Positions 41,427 to 51,218 of a stretch of 64,000 bases of DNA are shown piece by piece (the first letter of the stretch is position 1; each line of letters opens with the position of its first letter). The position numbers and the translations under genes are program-made. Source of the DNA: Candidatus Flexifilum affinis. GTDB taxonomy: Bacteria; Chloroflexota; Anaerolineae; Aggregatilineales; Phototrophicaceae. Location of the stretch: contig JADJPJ010000087.1 of assembly GCA_016713325.1 (NCBI GenBank), positions 620,001-684,000 on the forward strand, in the 5' to 3' direction. A model generated the notes under the pieces. The model searched no databases. It was not told the origin of the DNA and saw only the letters and a list, made by a program, of their open reading frames with translations.

Positions 41427-43309
41427 CAGAGAGCCTCATCATGAGTATCGGTAAGCTGTTGTCGCAGAATGTCCTGCTCACCCCTCAGCCATAGGTCGAG
41501 CATCAGCGGGCGAAGATGGATGAGTTGACCGGCCATCATTCTGGCATGTTTTCCGGTGATCGTCGGGATGCGACTCCGCTCTACGAATGCCTGTAGCGGA
41601 CCGCTTGGAATCCATCGATCGATCCAGGCGCTCTCCGGAAGTCCCAGCAGATAACCCGTCAGGTCGCCGAAGACTTGTTTGGGGCGATTCAGAACCTCCG
41701 ACGGAAGCAAACCGCGCATGAGCTGTCGCTGGAGGTACTTTTTGTGGAACCAGGGAAGCGGATCCAGCCTGAACAGCAGGTCCAGAACCCGCACATCACC
41801 ATACGGATCGACTGCATCCGAAGGCACGAAATCAACGCCGGCGAATTCGTCGTAGGAGTAATGATCGTAGTCGGCGACCGTTCGCAGCAGATACGGGTTG
41901 CGGACCTTGTCCCTCCCCTCCTCTAGATTGGCCAATCCACTCCAGTACTGCTCCCAACGCTCACGAATCGCGAATTGCCGCACAAAGTCCGGGTTCATCC
42001 ACGTCGGAAACGGGTATGCCTCCGCCCGTCGAGCTTGGCCCCGTCGTAGCAACCGGGACAGCGCGCCGGATCCAAGATTCGGCCTCTTGCCGAACGCCCG
42101 CCAGAGTGTGAAGTAGGCGCGACTGAATCGTGCCAGCTGCATATGCGGAAGCGCGCGCGCCAGCGGCAGATTGCCACCGAGCGAATCCCCCAGATGGCCG
42201 AAAAACGTGACCTGCCCCAGGGATGCAAGCCGCTCCAGATAGTGCCGCGACATATCGGGCATTAGCATCGGCCGGATAGCATTGGCGATGTGAACATAAG
42301 GAAGGAGCAGCCTCGGACTCTCCACCCGTCTGATGACATGATGTTCCGCGAAGCCAAGGCGCTCGGCGATGCTTCGGCTGTAGGCTTCTTCGGGATCCTG
42401 GAAATCGGGCCGACTGTAGGAGGTCGTGATGGCGGTGAACTGAGCGCTGGCCTCGCCATTACGTATCAGATCAACAGCGATGGCCGTGACGGTAGACGAA
42501 TCCATGCCGCCACTCAGAGTCAGAACGACCCGATCAGCGCGAAGTCGGTCACGCACGGCCTCGCGGAAGGCAGACCGAAAATGCTCCAAGGTTTCTTCTT
42601 CACGGCGATAGCGCAGGGGTGGCGTTTCTACCGGCGGGATCCAGTAGGGTCGGATCGAAAGCGCACCGCCCTCGAAGATAAGCAGGTGTCCTCGGTCCAA
42701 CCGGCGGATCGCCGCAAATGGCGTGGCCGTCCGATCGAGCCAGAAACCCTCACCCAGAGCCAGAAAATCGGCGATATACACCGGATCGAGGTCCAGGTTC
42801 AGGTCCGGGAGCAGGCGCAAGGGACGCAATTCATTGCTGATTATCAGTGCGTCTCTCGTCTGCGCGTAGTACAGCGAACGTTTGCCAATGTGGTCGCGCG
42901 CCGCAAACAGCTTCTTCGCTCTGTCATCCCAGACGATGAACGAAAAGTCGCCAATCAGATATTCGATACAGCGTTCGCCCCATGTCAGGTAGCTGGCCAG
43001 GATCAGCGCGGCATCGCCGGAATCGAGGCTGACGTCTTCCCCCCTGGCTCGCAGATGATCGACCAGAGCCGCGCGTCCGTCGATACGCGCATCAGCAACC
43101 ACACTGACCTGAGCGCGCGTCAGAGGTTGAATGTCCGGCTGCAAAGCATTTGTTAAGCGATTCAGACAATGAATCATTGACCAGGAATCGCCGTACAGGA
43201 TTTCCTGCGAGTTCCGACCGCGATATGCGAGGCTCTGCCGAATGCGTTCAGCCAACCAACGGTCAGGCGGAACCCCATAGTTATGAAAAACTCCCGAAAA
43301 TCCGCTCAT
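41426..43309 (-). CDS. Asparagine-synthetase-like lasso cyclase (C-type)
   Basis: 627 residues: glutaminase-like N-domain (about 1-210) and synthetase domain (about 215-627) with the PP-loop VLTLSGGMDSSTVTAIA near residue 258. The N-terminus is MSGFSGVF: the Cys2 needed for glutaminase activity in true AsnB is Ser, so glutamine cannot be hydrolysed. This is typical of lasso macrolactam synthetases, which adenylate the Asp/Glu side chain and close the ring onto the core N-terminus. It is read toward and coupled to the HPr-kinase-like gene. The PqqD and precursor genes face it. Confidence 0.88.
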   Translation of the reverse strand: MSGFSGVFHNYGVPPDRWLAERIRQSLAYRGRNSQEILYGDSWSMIHCLNRLTNALQPDIQPLTRAQVSVVADARIDGRAALVDHLRARGEDVSLDSGDAALILASYLTWGERCIEYLIGDFSFIVWDDRAKKLFAARDHIGKRSLYYAQTRDALIISNELRPLRLLPDLNLDLDPVYIADFLALGEGFWLDRTATPFAAIRRLDRGHLLIFEGGALSIRPYWIPPVETPPLRYRREEETLEHFRSAFREAVRDRLRADRVVLTLSGGMDSSTVTAIAVDLIRNGEASAQFTAITTSYSRPDFQDPEEAYSRSIAERLGFAEHHVIRRVESPRLLLPYVHIANAIRPMLMPDMSRHYLERLASLGQVTFFGHLGDSLGGNLPLARALPHMQLARFSRAYFTLWRAFGKRPNLGSGALSRLLRRGQARRAEAYPFPTWMNPDFVRQFAIRERWEQYWSGLANLEEGRDKVRNPYLLRTVADYDHYSYDEFAGVDFVPSDAVDPYGDVRVLDLLFRLDPLPWFHKKYLQRQLMRGLLPSEVLNRPKQVFGDLTGYLLGLPESAWIDRWIPSGPLQAFVERSRIPTITGKHARMMAGQLIHLRPLMLDLWLRGEQDILRQQLTDTHDEAL

Positions 43310-43348
43310 CTTGGAGAGAAACGCTCCGTACCCCCAGTAGAAGGCCTA

Positions 43349-43377
43349 TGGTCAACTTAGTATTTGCGTTTTACAAT
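43349..43377 (+). promoter_or_regulatory. Putative promoter for the exopolysaccharide operon
   Basis: TGGTCA (43349-43354) and TACAAT (43372-43377) with a 17-base spacer. The start point near 43384 supports ATG 43414 over earlier in-frame Met codons. Confidence 0.42.
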
Positions 43378-43413
43378 ACCGAATGGAATACGGACCCAGG
43401 AGTTCACCGCCCA

Positions 43414-45144
43414 ATGGATATCACCTACTATCTGCGCTTCGCACGTAAGTGGGCGTGGTTGATTGTCATTGCAGCCTTCATTGCTGGTGGCATTACATTC
43501 ATCCTCAACACCGGCACGCCGCCCACGTATCAAGCGTCCGTGGTCATGTCCATCGGAAGCTATATCAATCAGGCGAATCCCAATGTCAGCGAGATTGTCC
43601 TCGCCCAGCAGTTGGTTGCGACATACATTGAGCTGCTCGAACTGAATGACGTCCTGGAAGCGGCGCTGCGACAAGTAGGCCTGGAGGGGTTTCCATCAGC
43701 CGCACTGAGAGGTATCACTCAAGCGCGCCAAATACCGGAAACCTCACTGTTCCGCATCACCGTCATCAATAACGATCCGCAGTTGGCGGCCGATTTGGCG
43801 AATGCGCTCGCCGAGCAGTTGATCGTAACGGCCCCAGGCCTGAACGCCACCGAACTGAGTCGGCTGGAAAGCCAGCGCGGTGAGCGCGCACAGCTCTCTT
43901 TGATGAAACAGCAGTTTGAAGACCAACAGGGGCAGCTCGAACAGCAGATCGCCCTCACGACGGATCCCGAGGAACTGCTCCGACTCCAGGCCCAGAATAA
44001 CGACCTCCAGCGCGAAATTCGTGAGACTTCCAACGTCATCATCAGCTACGACCAGTCGATCGATGAACTGGAACAGCGTGCCAACCGGCTGGAAATCCTT
44101 GAACGCGCGTCCGTTCCGACGGCGTCGGCTGGCGTCAATCTGATTAGCGCGGCGCTCGCCGGCGGCCTGATCGGCGCGATCATCGCACTTGGCGCCGTAA
44201 TCGCCCTCGAATACCTCGACGACGTGGTTCGTTCCAGCGAAACCGCAGTACAGACGCTCGGACTGCCGGTCATGGGCGCCATCATGCGCATTGGCAAGCG
44301 AACCGACTCGTACAACGATCGCCTGGTCTACAACTACCCCTCTATGTCGCCCATTGCGGAGGGATACCGAACCCTGCGCACCAATCTGCTCTTCTCGGGC
44401 GGCAACACGGGAAAAGGCGTTTATATCATCACCAGCCCCAGCCCGGAAGAAGGCAAGAGTATGACCGCCGCCAATCTCGCCATCACCATGGCCCTGGCGG
44501 GTTTGCAGGTCCTGCTCGTCGACGCGGATCTGCGTCGCCCCAAGATTCACGAGATTTTCGAGCTGGAAAACAACGTCGGTCTGACCACCTTGCTGTTTGC
44601 CGATCCAAGCACCAATGCCGTGGACGGCGACAGCGAAGACAAGATGCCCACCAATCTCCGTCAATGCCTGCAGAATACTTCCGTACCGCGCCTGCGCGTC
44701 ATCACGAGCGGTTTCATTCCCTCTAATCCGACGGAAATTCTGGGCTCAGCCCTAATGCAGCGATGGATTGAAGCCTTCCGCGCCGCCCCGAACATCGACG
44801 TTGTCCTGATCGACTCACCCCCCTGCCTGATGGTGGCCGACGCGACCGTACTTGCGGCAACCGCTAAGGGCGATGTTCTCGTCGTCCTTGATGCCAGCAA
44901 GACTCGCCGTGGTGCGGCACTCAAGGCGAAAGAACGCTTCGAGCAGTTGAATCTCGAAGTCAAAGGCATCATTCTCAACCGGCTTAACCCGCGTGACGAG
45001 ACCTACGAGTACACCTACTCCTACGGTTACTACTACACGCCGACGCCCAAAGGTCCCCAGCGTGGGAAGAATGCTGGAGCACGTCGTGAGCGTGGTCAGG
45101 CCACCCCGGAAGAACCTGAGACTGCGAATTCTTCGGGAGATTGA
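43414..45144 (+). CDS. Wzz-type chain-length regulator fused to BY-kinase
   Basis: 576 residues from ATG 43414, with CAGGAG upstream and the promoter before it. A first TM helix (AWLIVIAAFIAGGITFIL) and a second near residue 240 (LISAALAGGLIGAIIALGAVIAL) frame a coiled-coil Wzz region (about 130-225). The kinase domain has Walker A (SPEEGKSMTAANLAI), Walker A' (LLVDADLRRP) and Walker B (VVLIDSPP). The tail is Tyr-rich (YEYTYSYGYYYTPT), the autophosphorylation cluster. It controls polysaccharide polymerisation and export in the membrane. First gene of the + strand polysaccharide group. Confidence 0.92.
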   Translation: MDITYYLRFARKWAWLIVIAAFIAGGITFILNTGTPPTYQASVVMSIGSYINQANPNVSEIVLAQQLVATYIELLELNDVLEAALRQVGLEGFPSAALRGITQARQIPETSLFRITVINNDPQLAADLANALAEQLIVTAPGLNATELSRLESQRGERAQLSLMKQQFEDQQGQLEQQIALTTDPEELLRLQAQNNDLQREIRETSNVIISYDQSIDELEQRANRLEILERASVPTASAGVNLISAALAGGLIGAIIALGAVIALEYLDDVVRSSETAVQTLGLPVMGAIMRIGKRTDSYNDRLVYNYPSMSPIAEGYRTLRTNLLFSGGNTGKGVYIITSPSPEEGKSMTAANLAITMALAGLQVLLVDADLRRPKIHEIFELENNVGLTTLLFADPSTNAVDGDSEDKMPTNLRQCLQNTSVPRLRVITSGFIPSNPTEILGSALMQRWIEAFRAAPNIDVVLIDSPPCLMVADATVLAATAKGDVLVVLDASKTRRGAALKAKERFEQLNLEVKGIILNRLNPRDETYEYTYSYGYYYTPTPKGPQRGKNAGARRERGQATPEEPETANSSGD

Positions 45145-45291
45145 TCCGGAGAATTCAGGCTCTGATTCGCGTATGCCGTGGCATGTTTGTATAAAGCAGC
45201 AATGTCACCGGCAAGCCTTTTGACAGCGAACGACAAGGGCGACTGGTGACAGAGGGTATAACGCGGCTGAGGGGTTAAACAAGGGAAATTG

Positions 45292-47247
45292 ATGCAGAGC
45301 AACACGAGTGGAGAGAACAGGCATTTGCGCCTCAGGCGCGTCTGGCGCGTAAGCCTGGGTATTGCAGTAGACATCGTCATTGCCATCGCCGCATACATGG
45401 TTACGATCGTGTTTCTGGTACTCACCGATCGCGACTATGTTACTTTCCGCATTCCTTTTGGTAACCTGCTCCTCAACGCCTGTATCCTGGTGCTGGCGCT
45501 GCTTGTCTTCGGCGTCTATCGCCGAATATGGCAGCGCACCAGCGGCCATGGGGTCATGCTCATCGTCAACGCGGTGCTCGCTGCTTCTCTGGCGACCATC
45601 GTGCTTCTGGCGGTCCTGCGGCAGCAGAATCAGTTCCCCCTTCAGGTAATCATCCTTGGCAATCTCTGCTCTCTCGTGGGCTTCGTTGCCGTCCGCTATC
45701 GATCGCGCCTGGCAAGTGGTTTCCGCTGGCGCTGGAATGCGTTCGTGCTGCATGATTTTCCGGAGAATCCGACACGTGTGTTGATCGTGGGAGCCGGGGA
45801 GTCGGGTCAGGTTCTCGCCTGGCAGTTAAAGCACCGCTTCAAGCACAGTCGCTACAACGTAGTCGGCTTCATCGACGACGACCTCTCCAAGAGGGGTATG
45901 TACGTTGAGGGCTGCCGTATCATCGGGACCCGACACGACATTATCGCATTGGCGGAACGTAACGCCGTCGACCTCATCGTCGTCGCCATTCATAACATCT
46001 CCGGCCCAAGTTTTCGCGAAATTCTGACGATCTGCGAAAAAACCAAGGCACTCATAAAAGTCGTTCCCGACATCCAGGAAATGGTCGCCGCGCAGCATTC
46101 AACGGAAGTGTTGCGCGACGTCCAGGCGGAAGACCTGCTCGGCAGATCCACCGTATCGCCTCACGAGAATGTGGATCTGGGACCTGTGATGGGCAAGGCA
46201 ATCCTGGTCACTGGTGCGGCAGGTTCCATTGGTTCCGAACTCAGCCGCCAGATTATGAGCTATGGCCCGACGCGGGTCGTGCTGCTGGATAACAACGAAA
46301 GCGGGCTCCACGACCTCATCGTTGAGCTTTCCAGCAAACACCCGGATATTCCGCTTGTGGCTGTGCTTGCCGACATTACGGTGCGCGTATCCCTGGAAGA
46401 CGTTTTCCGGAAGCATCAGCCACAGGTGGTCTTTCACGCGGCCGCATACAAACACGTGCCGATGCTTGAGTACTATCCCTCAGAGGCGCTCCGCGTCAAC
46501 CTGATCGGGACGCGCAACCTCGTCGAACTGGCCAATCAGGCCCGCGTCGATCGCTTCGTGCTCATCTCTACCGACAAAGCGGTGAAGCCATCCAGCGTCA
46601 TGGGTGCAAGCAAACGTCTTTGCGAACTCATGCTTCATGCGCTCTCCGTCCAACCGGAGACGACCACGTACTATGCCGCCGTGCGTTTCGGGAATGTCCT
46701 GGGAAGCCGAGGCAGCGTCGTACCGACATTCAACCGCCAGATCGATCGCGGAGGCCCGGTGACGGTGACGCATCAGGACATGACGCGTTACTTCATGAGC
46801 ATCCCTGAAGCGGTGAATTTGATCATCCATGCTGCCAGTCTGACGGACGGCGATGACATCTACGTCCTGCAAATGGGCGAGGTGGTGCGTATCGTAGAGC
46901 TTGCCGAACGCATGATTCGCCTGCGCGGTCTCCGTCCCTATCGCGACGTCGAGATCCGGTTCACTGGAATTCGCCCCGGCGAGAAAATGCATGAGGAGCT
47001 CTTCAACGAGATTGAGTCGCCTAACGAGACGCTGCACCCGAACATTATGCAGGTGAACACCTGGCGTGAGGACTTCAATGCCGCGCGATTCTGGACCGCC
47101 ATCGACACATTGCTGACCCAGACGTTCAGCCGCGGTGCCGATGCCCTGGAGGCGATGACTCGTATCATCACACCCTACGCGTCACTTGATTCGAACGAGG
47201 CCCTGAACGGTCTGCCGGACGAGCAGAAACTTCCACAACAAACGTGA
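45292..47247 (+). CDS. CapD/WbpM-like membrane NDP-sugar 4,6-dehydratase
   Basis: 651 residues from ATG 45292 (AAGGGA 6 bases upstream). Four TM helices (about 15-120) precede a Rossmann-like CoA-binding domain (VLIVGAGESGQVLAWQL near 160) and the polysaccharide_biosynthesis_2 SDR domain, with VTGAAGSIGSELSRQI near 305. STDKAVKPSSVMGASKR lies near residue 425, where this family has TDKAVxPTNVMGAxKR. Related enzymes dehydrate UDP-GlcNAc and epimerise it for nucleotide sugars such as bacillosamine. The dehydration product of this copy is not predictable. Co-directional with the BY-kinase, 147 bases away. Confidence 0.92.
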   Translation: MQSNTSGENRHLRLRRVWRVSLGIAVDIVIAIAAYMVTIVFLVLTDRDYVTFRIPFGNLLLNACILVLALLVFGVYRRIWQRTSGHGVMLIVNAVLAASLATIVLLAVLRQQNQFPLQVIILGNLCSLVGFVAVRYRSRLASGFRWRWNAFVLHDFPENPTRVLIVGAGESGQVLAWQLKHRFKHSRYNVVGFIDDDLSKRGMYVEGCRIIGTRHDIIALAERNAVDLIVVAIHNISGPSFREILTICEKTKALIKVVPDIQEMVAAQHSTEVLRDVQAEDLLGRSTVSPHENVDLGPVMGKAILVTGAAGSIGSELSRQIMSYGPTRVVLLDNNESGLHDLIVELSSKHPDIPLVAVLADITVRVSLEDVFRKHQPQVVFHAAAYKHVPMLEYYPSEALRVNLIGTRNLVELANQARVDRFVLISTDKAVKPSSVMGASKRLCELMLHALSVQPETTTYYAAVRFGNVLGSRGSVVPTFNRQIDRGGPVTVTHQDMTRYFMSIPEAVNLIIHAASLTDGDDIYVLQMGEVVRIVELAERMIRLRGLRPYRDVEIRFTGIRPGEKMHEELFNEIESPNETLHPNIMQVNTWREDFNAARFWTAIDTLLTQTFSRGADALEAMTRIITPYASLDSNEALNGLPDEQKLPQQT

Positions 47248-47382
47248 TAAGCAACCGGTTGATCAACAGAACGGACGGGTAGGCTTCGCTGCGCCAACCG
47301 CTGTGATTCAACACCATACCGTACACATTATCGAACGCGACCGAATAGGTTAGGCAATGGCGATTTCACCCGATCCTTCCCC

Positions 47383-49482
47383 GTGGATGGTCAGCTGCAG
47401 CAGCAACCTGTTGTTGTCCGCTCGGCGAACCCGGCAAGCCCTCTGTATACGACACCTGAACCGCGTCGTAAGGTGCGGCGGCGCAAACGCAAGGGCGGCT
47501 TCGTTCGAAAGTTCATGAAGCGGTTGGGCGTTCGTCGGCGCTTCAACGGTATCATCGTTGGCATCGTCAGCATCTCTATCGCGGCAGTCGTGATTTATGC
47601 TGCGCTCGTGGTCGACTCGCTGAGTACAATCAATTCCTCGATCACCGAACTGGAACGCATCCTCACCAGCATTGAAGGCGGTTCCGCGGCGAATGTCTCC
47701 CTGAATGACTACGAGAGACTGGCTGATGGAGTCGAGGGCGTAGATGAGAGCCTTGAAGTCAGCCAGCGGCGGCTGGCGCTCGTTCGTCCTTTCCAGACGA
47801 TTGACCCGAACGTCGACGCTGCCCTCCGCAGCCTTGACATCGCCCGCAAGCTCACATCTTCGGCGAAGACGATGCTGTCCGGCCTGCGGCCCGCGGTGTT
47901 CTACCTTGTGGCCGGCGAAGATGCCGATAGCGCACTGTCGCAGGTTTCCTCCGGCGACCGCCTGGTCGAACTGCTGGAAATTGGTAACGGCCAGTTCGTG
48001 AAGGCTCAGACGGAGATCGAAGAGGCACGGGTGATGATCGACGGCCTCAACGTTCAGAACGCGTCTCTGGACATCATTCGCATGACGGAGCGAATCATTG
48101 ACTTTTACGCTCAGGTGTCGAGCCTGAACAGTGTCCTGATCAATTCCAACGATCTGTTGAACGTCGTTCTCGGCCTCGATGGCGACAAGACCTACCTTGT
48201 TCTGGCCGTGAACAGCGATGAACTTCGCCCATCAGGTGGGTTCCTCAGCACCTGGGGATGGTTCCAGGTCCGGGGAGGCCGCATCACAGATTTCTCGTAC
48301 AGCGCGTCCACCGCTACCAGTCCGATGCCGCCGACGGATGAGCTCGCGGATCAACTCGCGATTCCCCCCTGGTGGATCCAGTTCCGTCAACCCATGTATG
48401 CGGCCTGGGATGGGAGCTGGCATGCCGACTTCCCGAGTACCGCCGAAATGGCAATGTGGTACTACAACAATGGCAGCAACGAACATGCGCCTGTAGATGG
48501 CGTTATCTCGATTGACTTGTACGGCTTCGAGTACATCCTGGAAGCCCTCGGTTCTGTCCCCGTGCCCGCGCAGGGTCTGGAAGTCACCTCTGCGAACTTC
48601 CGGCGGCTGGTCTACGATATCCGAGCCAATAGCAGCGGTCTGGAACCGCACAAGCAGTTCGTCGCAGACATCTACCAGCAGATCATGGCGCAGTGGCAGG
48701 AATCCAGCAGTGACCCCGAGACCAACAATCTGATCATGAATGCCCTTCTGCGCGCGGTTCAGGAGAAGCACGTCATGGTGCACCTGGCGAATTCCGATTT
48801 GAACAACGCGATCGACTTGCTCGGCTGGTCCGGTGCTCAGCGCACCACAGCGAACAGCGACTACCTCATGGTGGTTGACACCAACCTGGGCAACAAGTCG
48901 AACCGCTCGGTCGTCCGCGAACTCACTTATGATGTGGTCCTGCATGACGATGGTTTGCTCGGTAAACGGCTGACAATCGCCTATGAATATCCGCAAGAAC
49001 TGGCGGAGAGCGACCCGGCGGTTGATCCGGAATTCCATGGCCGACTGGATTACGGCAATCTGCTCCAGGTTTTCGGGCCGTCCGATTCGACGCTGGTGGA
49101 CTATCCACGCAACACCAACTACCCCTCGCAGAGTGAATTGCACGACCTGTGGATGGTGTCCACGGCATTTGTCGTCCCATTCAACGACTCGCGTCGCATT
49201 CAGTTCGAATACGACTCTCCGAATGGCTGGGAGCAGTTTGGCAGGTATGGACGCTACCGACTGCTCATTCAGAAGCAACCAGGGACCCGCGGCGATCCTG
49301 TGACAGTTCAGATCACCCTTCCACCGGGCACGAAGGTGGTTGAGTCGAATCCGCCGCTGACAACGACTTATGACCTGGACCAGATCGTCGTGGAATATCG
49401 GCTGAATCTCACCACCGATGTGATGATCGATCTCATCTTCGAATTCAGACCGGAGGCGCTGGCGCAGCTCGACGGCGCATAA
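47383..49482 (+). CDS. DUF4012-family membrane protein
   Basis: 699 residues if GTG 47383 is used; an ATG in another frame at 47357 (AGG shortly upstream) might be the true start with one missing base in the C-run before 47383. After a basic N-terminal stretch (RKVRRRKRKGGFVRK) one TM helix follows (IIVGIVSISIAAVVIYAALV, about 63-82), then a large extracytoplasmic domain. GLDGDKTYLVLAVNSDELRPSGGFL near residue 265 is the DUF4012 signature. Such proteins lie near polysaccharide genes in Gram-positive and Chloroflexota genomes; function unknown. Confidence 0.82.
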   Translation: MDGQLQQQPVVVRSANPASPLYTTPEPRRKVRRRKRKGGFVRKFMKRLGVRRRFNGIIVGIVSISIAAVVIYAALVVDSLSTINSSITELERILTSIEGGSAANVSLNDYERLADGVEGVDESLEVSQRRLALVRPFQTIDPNVDAALRSLDIARKLTSSAKTMLSGLRPAVFYLVAGEDADSALSQVSSGDRLVELLEIGNGQFVKAQTEIEEARVMIDGLNVQNASLDIIRMTERIIDFYAQVSSLNSVLINSNDLLNVVLGLDGDKTYLVLAVNSDELRPSGGFLSTWGWFQVRGGRITDFSYSASTATSPMPPTDELADQLAIPPWWIQFRQPMYAAWDGSWHADFPSTAEMAMWYYNNGSNEHAPVDGVISIDLYGFEYILEALGSVPVPAQGLEVTSANFRRLVYDIRANSSGLEPHKQFVADIYQQIMAQWQESSSDPETNNLIMNALLRAVQEKHVMVHLANSDLNNAIDLLGWSGAQRTTANSDYLMVVDTNLGNKSNRSVVRELTYDVVLHDDGLLGKRLTIAYEYPQELAESDPAVDPEFHGRLDYGNLLQVFGPSDSTLVDYPRNTNYPSQSELHDLWMVSTAFVVPFNDSRRIQFEYDSPNGWEQFGRYGRYRLLIQKQPGTRGDPVTVQITLPPGTKVVESNPPLTTTYDLDQIVVEYRLNLTTDVMIDLIFEFRPEALAQLDGA

Positions 49483-49575
49483 GAAATTCGCCTGCTCTCG
49501 GGCCGGTCTCTATAGCCTGATTTGCTCTGTGCACAAGGTGGAGTTATCGCAACTTCGCACGGATGCTCCGGCACG

Positions 49576-49616
49576 TTGGGTTAACTTGGGATATATTTGG
49601 GTAATTCTGGGATAAT
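49576..49616 (+). repeat. Phased TTGGG repeats upstream of galE
   Basis: TTGGG at 49576, 49586 and 49597, then CTGGG at 49607, steps of 10-11 bases, each followed by an A/T-rich block; GATAAT at 49611-49616 resembles a -10. Helical phasing is the arrangement used by OmpR/PhoB-type regulators. May be chance; only four units. Confidence 0.4.
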
Positions 49617-49656
49617 CTCAGAATCCCACACTCACAGTAGAAGGTGGCTATCGCAT

Positions 49657-50658
49657 ATGAATGTTCTCGTGACGGGCGGCGCAGGCTATATCGGCAGTCA
49701 CATGGTCGACACGCTGATCAAGCGCGGCGATCGCGTTGTTGTGCTCGACAGTCTGGTAACGGGCCATCGAGAAGCCGTCCACCCGGATGCCACACTGATC
49801 GTCGCCGATCTCCTCGATATCGCCGCAGTCAACAAGGTGTTTGTCGAATACCCCATTGACGGGATCTACCACTTCGCATCCTACATCGTCGTCCCGGAGA
49901 GCATGCAGAAACCTTTCAAGTATCTTCGTGACAATGTCATGGGGGCCGCCAACCTGCTTGAAGCTGCGGCCGCCCATGGGGTCAATCGCTTCATCTTGTC
50001 GTCGACCGCGGCCCTTTTCGATCAGCCGGCGCGCGTGCCCATCGATGAAAAAGAACGGGTGATCCCTGGCAGCCCCTATGGCGAGAGCAAGGCCATGATT
50101 GAGCGCCTCCTCCTATGGGCAGACCGCATCCACGGCCTCCGAAGCTGCGCACTGCGCTACTTCAATGCCGCTGGCGCGCACCCTGACGCCCACATCGGCG
50201 AAGACCATGACCCGGAGTCCCATTTGATCCCGATCGTCCTTCAGGTCGCCCTGGGCCAGCGCGAAAAGGTGACGATCTATGGCACGGACTACCCCACCGT
50301 CGACGGTACGGCCGTCCGCGACTACATTCACATCCTGGACCTGGCCTCAGCCCACATCCTGGCCATGGATGCGCTCGCCGATGGTCCCAGCCGTGCGTAC
50401 AACCTGGGAACAGGTCACGGCTTCTCGGTCCAGCAGGTGATTGAAACCGCCCGCAAGGTCACCGGGCATCCGATCCCCGTGGCGTACGGAGCGCGGCGCG
50501 CCGGGGATCTGGCCGAGCTGGTCGCCGACTCCAGCGCCATTCAGCATGAACTTGGGTGGAAACCAAAATACACCGAGTTGGAGCAGATCATCGAGAGCGC
50601 TTGGCGCTGGCACAGCACACACCCGAAGGGTTATGCGTCGGCGAACAAGCCAGGATAA
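49657..50658 (+). CDS. galE: UDP-glucose 4-epimerase
   Basis: 333 residues from ATG 49657 (GAAGGTGG upstream). Rossmann motif GGAGYIGSH at residue 7, catalytic Ser in LSSTAALF and YGESK (Tyr-x-x-x-Lys). The C-terminal part has [13 protein letters not shown] and [11 protein letters not shown], typical GalE. It interconverts UDP-glucose and UDP-galactose for the polysaccharide built by this group. It converges with and overlaps the RmlC-like gene by 28 bases at the 3' ends. Confidence 0.92.
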   Translation: MNVLVTGGAGYIGSHMVDTLIKRGDRVVVLDSLVTGHREAVHPDATLIVADLLDIAAVNKVFVEYPIDGIYHFASYIVVPESMQKPFKYLRDNVMGAANLLEAAAAHGVNRFILSSTAALFDQPARVPIDEKERVIPGSPYGESKAMIERLLLWADRIHGLRSCALRYFNAAGAHPDAHIGEDHDPESHLIPIVLQVALGQREKVTIYGTDYPTVDGTAVRDYIHILDLASAHILAMDALADGPSRAYNLGTGHGFSVQQVIETARKVTGHPIPVAYGARRAGDLAELVADSSAIQHELGWKPKYTELEQIIESAWRWHSTHPKGYASANKPG

Positions 50659-51218
50659 GGGAGTTTGTCTGATTCTGGGCGTTCGAACCACGCGCTAAGC
50701 GTCTGCGCGCCCAGGTCGCGCGAGGAAAGAGTCGGGTTGTCGATCGGCCAGCGAATACCCACGGCCGGATCGTTGTAAAGGATGCCCGACTCGTTTGCGC
50801 CATTGTAGGTTCCGGTGCAGAGGTATTCGACTTCGGCATAGTCGGAGAGGACGCAGTATCCTCGCGCGAAACCTGCCGGGGCCCACATCTGCCGGCGATT
50901 CTGGTCCGACAGCACTTCACCATGCCATCCACCTGCTGTGGGTGACCCCTTTCGCACATCGACCGCGACCACAAACGCTTCCCCGCGCGAAACGCGGATC
51001 AGCTTGCCCATCGGAGGCTCCCACTGAAAATGCAGCCCACGGAGCACGCCCTTCGTGGAACCGGCAAGATTGACCTGGACAAACTCCGTCGGTAAACCAA
51101 CTTCGGCGTAGACGTCCCTGCGATAGACTTCGAGGAAGAAGCCGCGGTGATCCTGGAAGTACTCGTGGCTGAGCACCTTGACGGCGCCAAAGTAGGTGCC
51201 TTCGATGATGACTTTCAT
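50631..51218 (-). CDS. RmlC-like dTDP-sugar 3,5-epimerase
   Basis: 195 residues from ATG 51218, where ATGA overlaps the ABC stop; the 326-residue frame is a shadow upstream. Features: [29 protein letters not shown], the catalytic [27 protein letters not shown], and [10 protein letters not shown] near the end. [10 protein letters not shown] has Arg where GFAHG is usual. Family members convert dTDP-4-keto-6-deoxyglucose toward rhamnose. No other rml genes are nearby, so it may serve another 6-deoxysugar. Confidence 0.85.
   Translation of the reverse strand: MKVIIEGTYFGAVKVLSHEYFQDHRGFFLEVYRRDVYAEVGLPTEFVQVNLAGSTKGVLRGLHFQWEPPMGKLIRVSRGEAFVVAVDVRKGSPTAGGWHGEVLSDQNRRQMWAPAGFARGYCVLSDYAEVEYLCTGTYNGANESGILYNDPAVGIRWPIDNPTLSSRDLGAQTLSAWFERPESDKLPYPGLFADA

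Noticed and set aside
41426..43309. Housekeeping asparagine synthetase
   Set aside because: The glutaminase Cys2 is Ser, and the gene lies beside a lasso-type precursor and PqqD.
43150..43413. Extended N-terminus of the BY-kinase gene from 43150
   Set aside because: It would overlap the AsnB-like gene and lies upstream of the likely promoter; ATG 43414 has a ribosome site.
45220..45262. TTGACA with TATAAC before the CapD-like gene as a promoter
   Set aside because: The spacing is 31 bases, far beyond the usable range.
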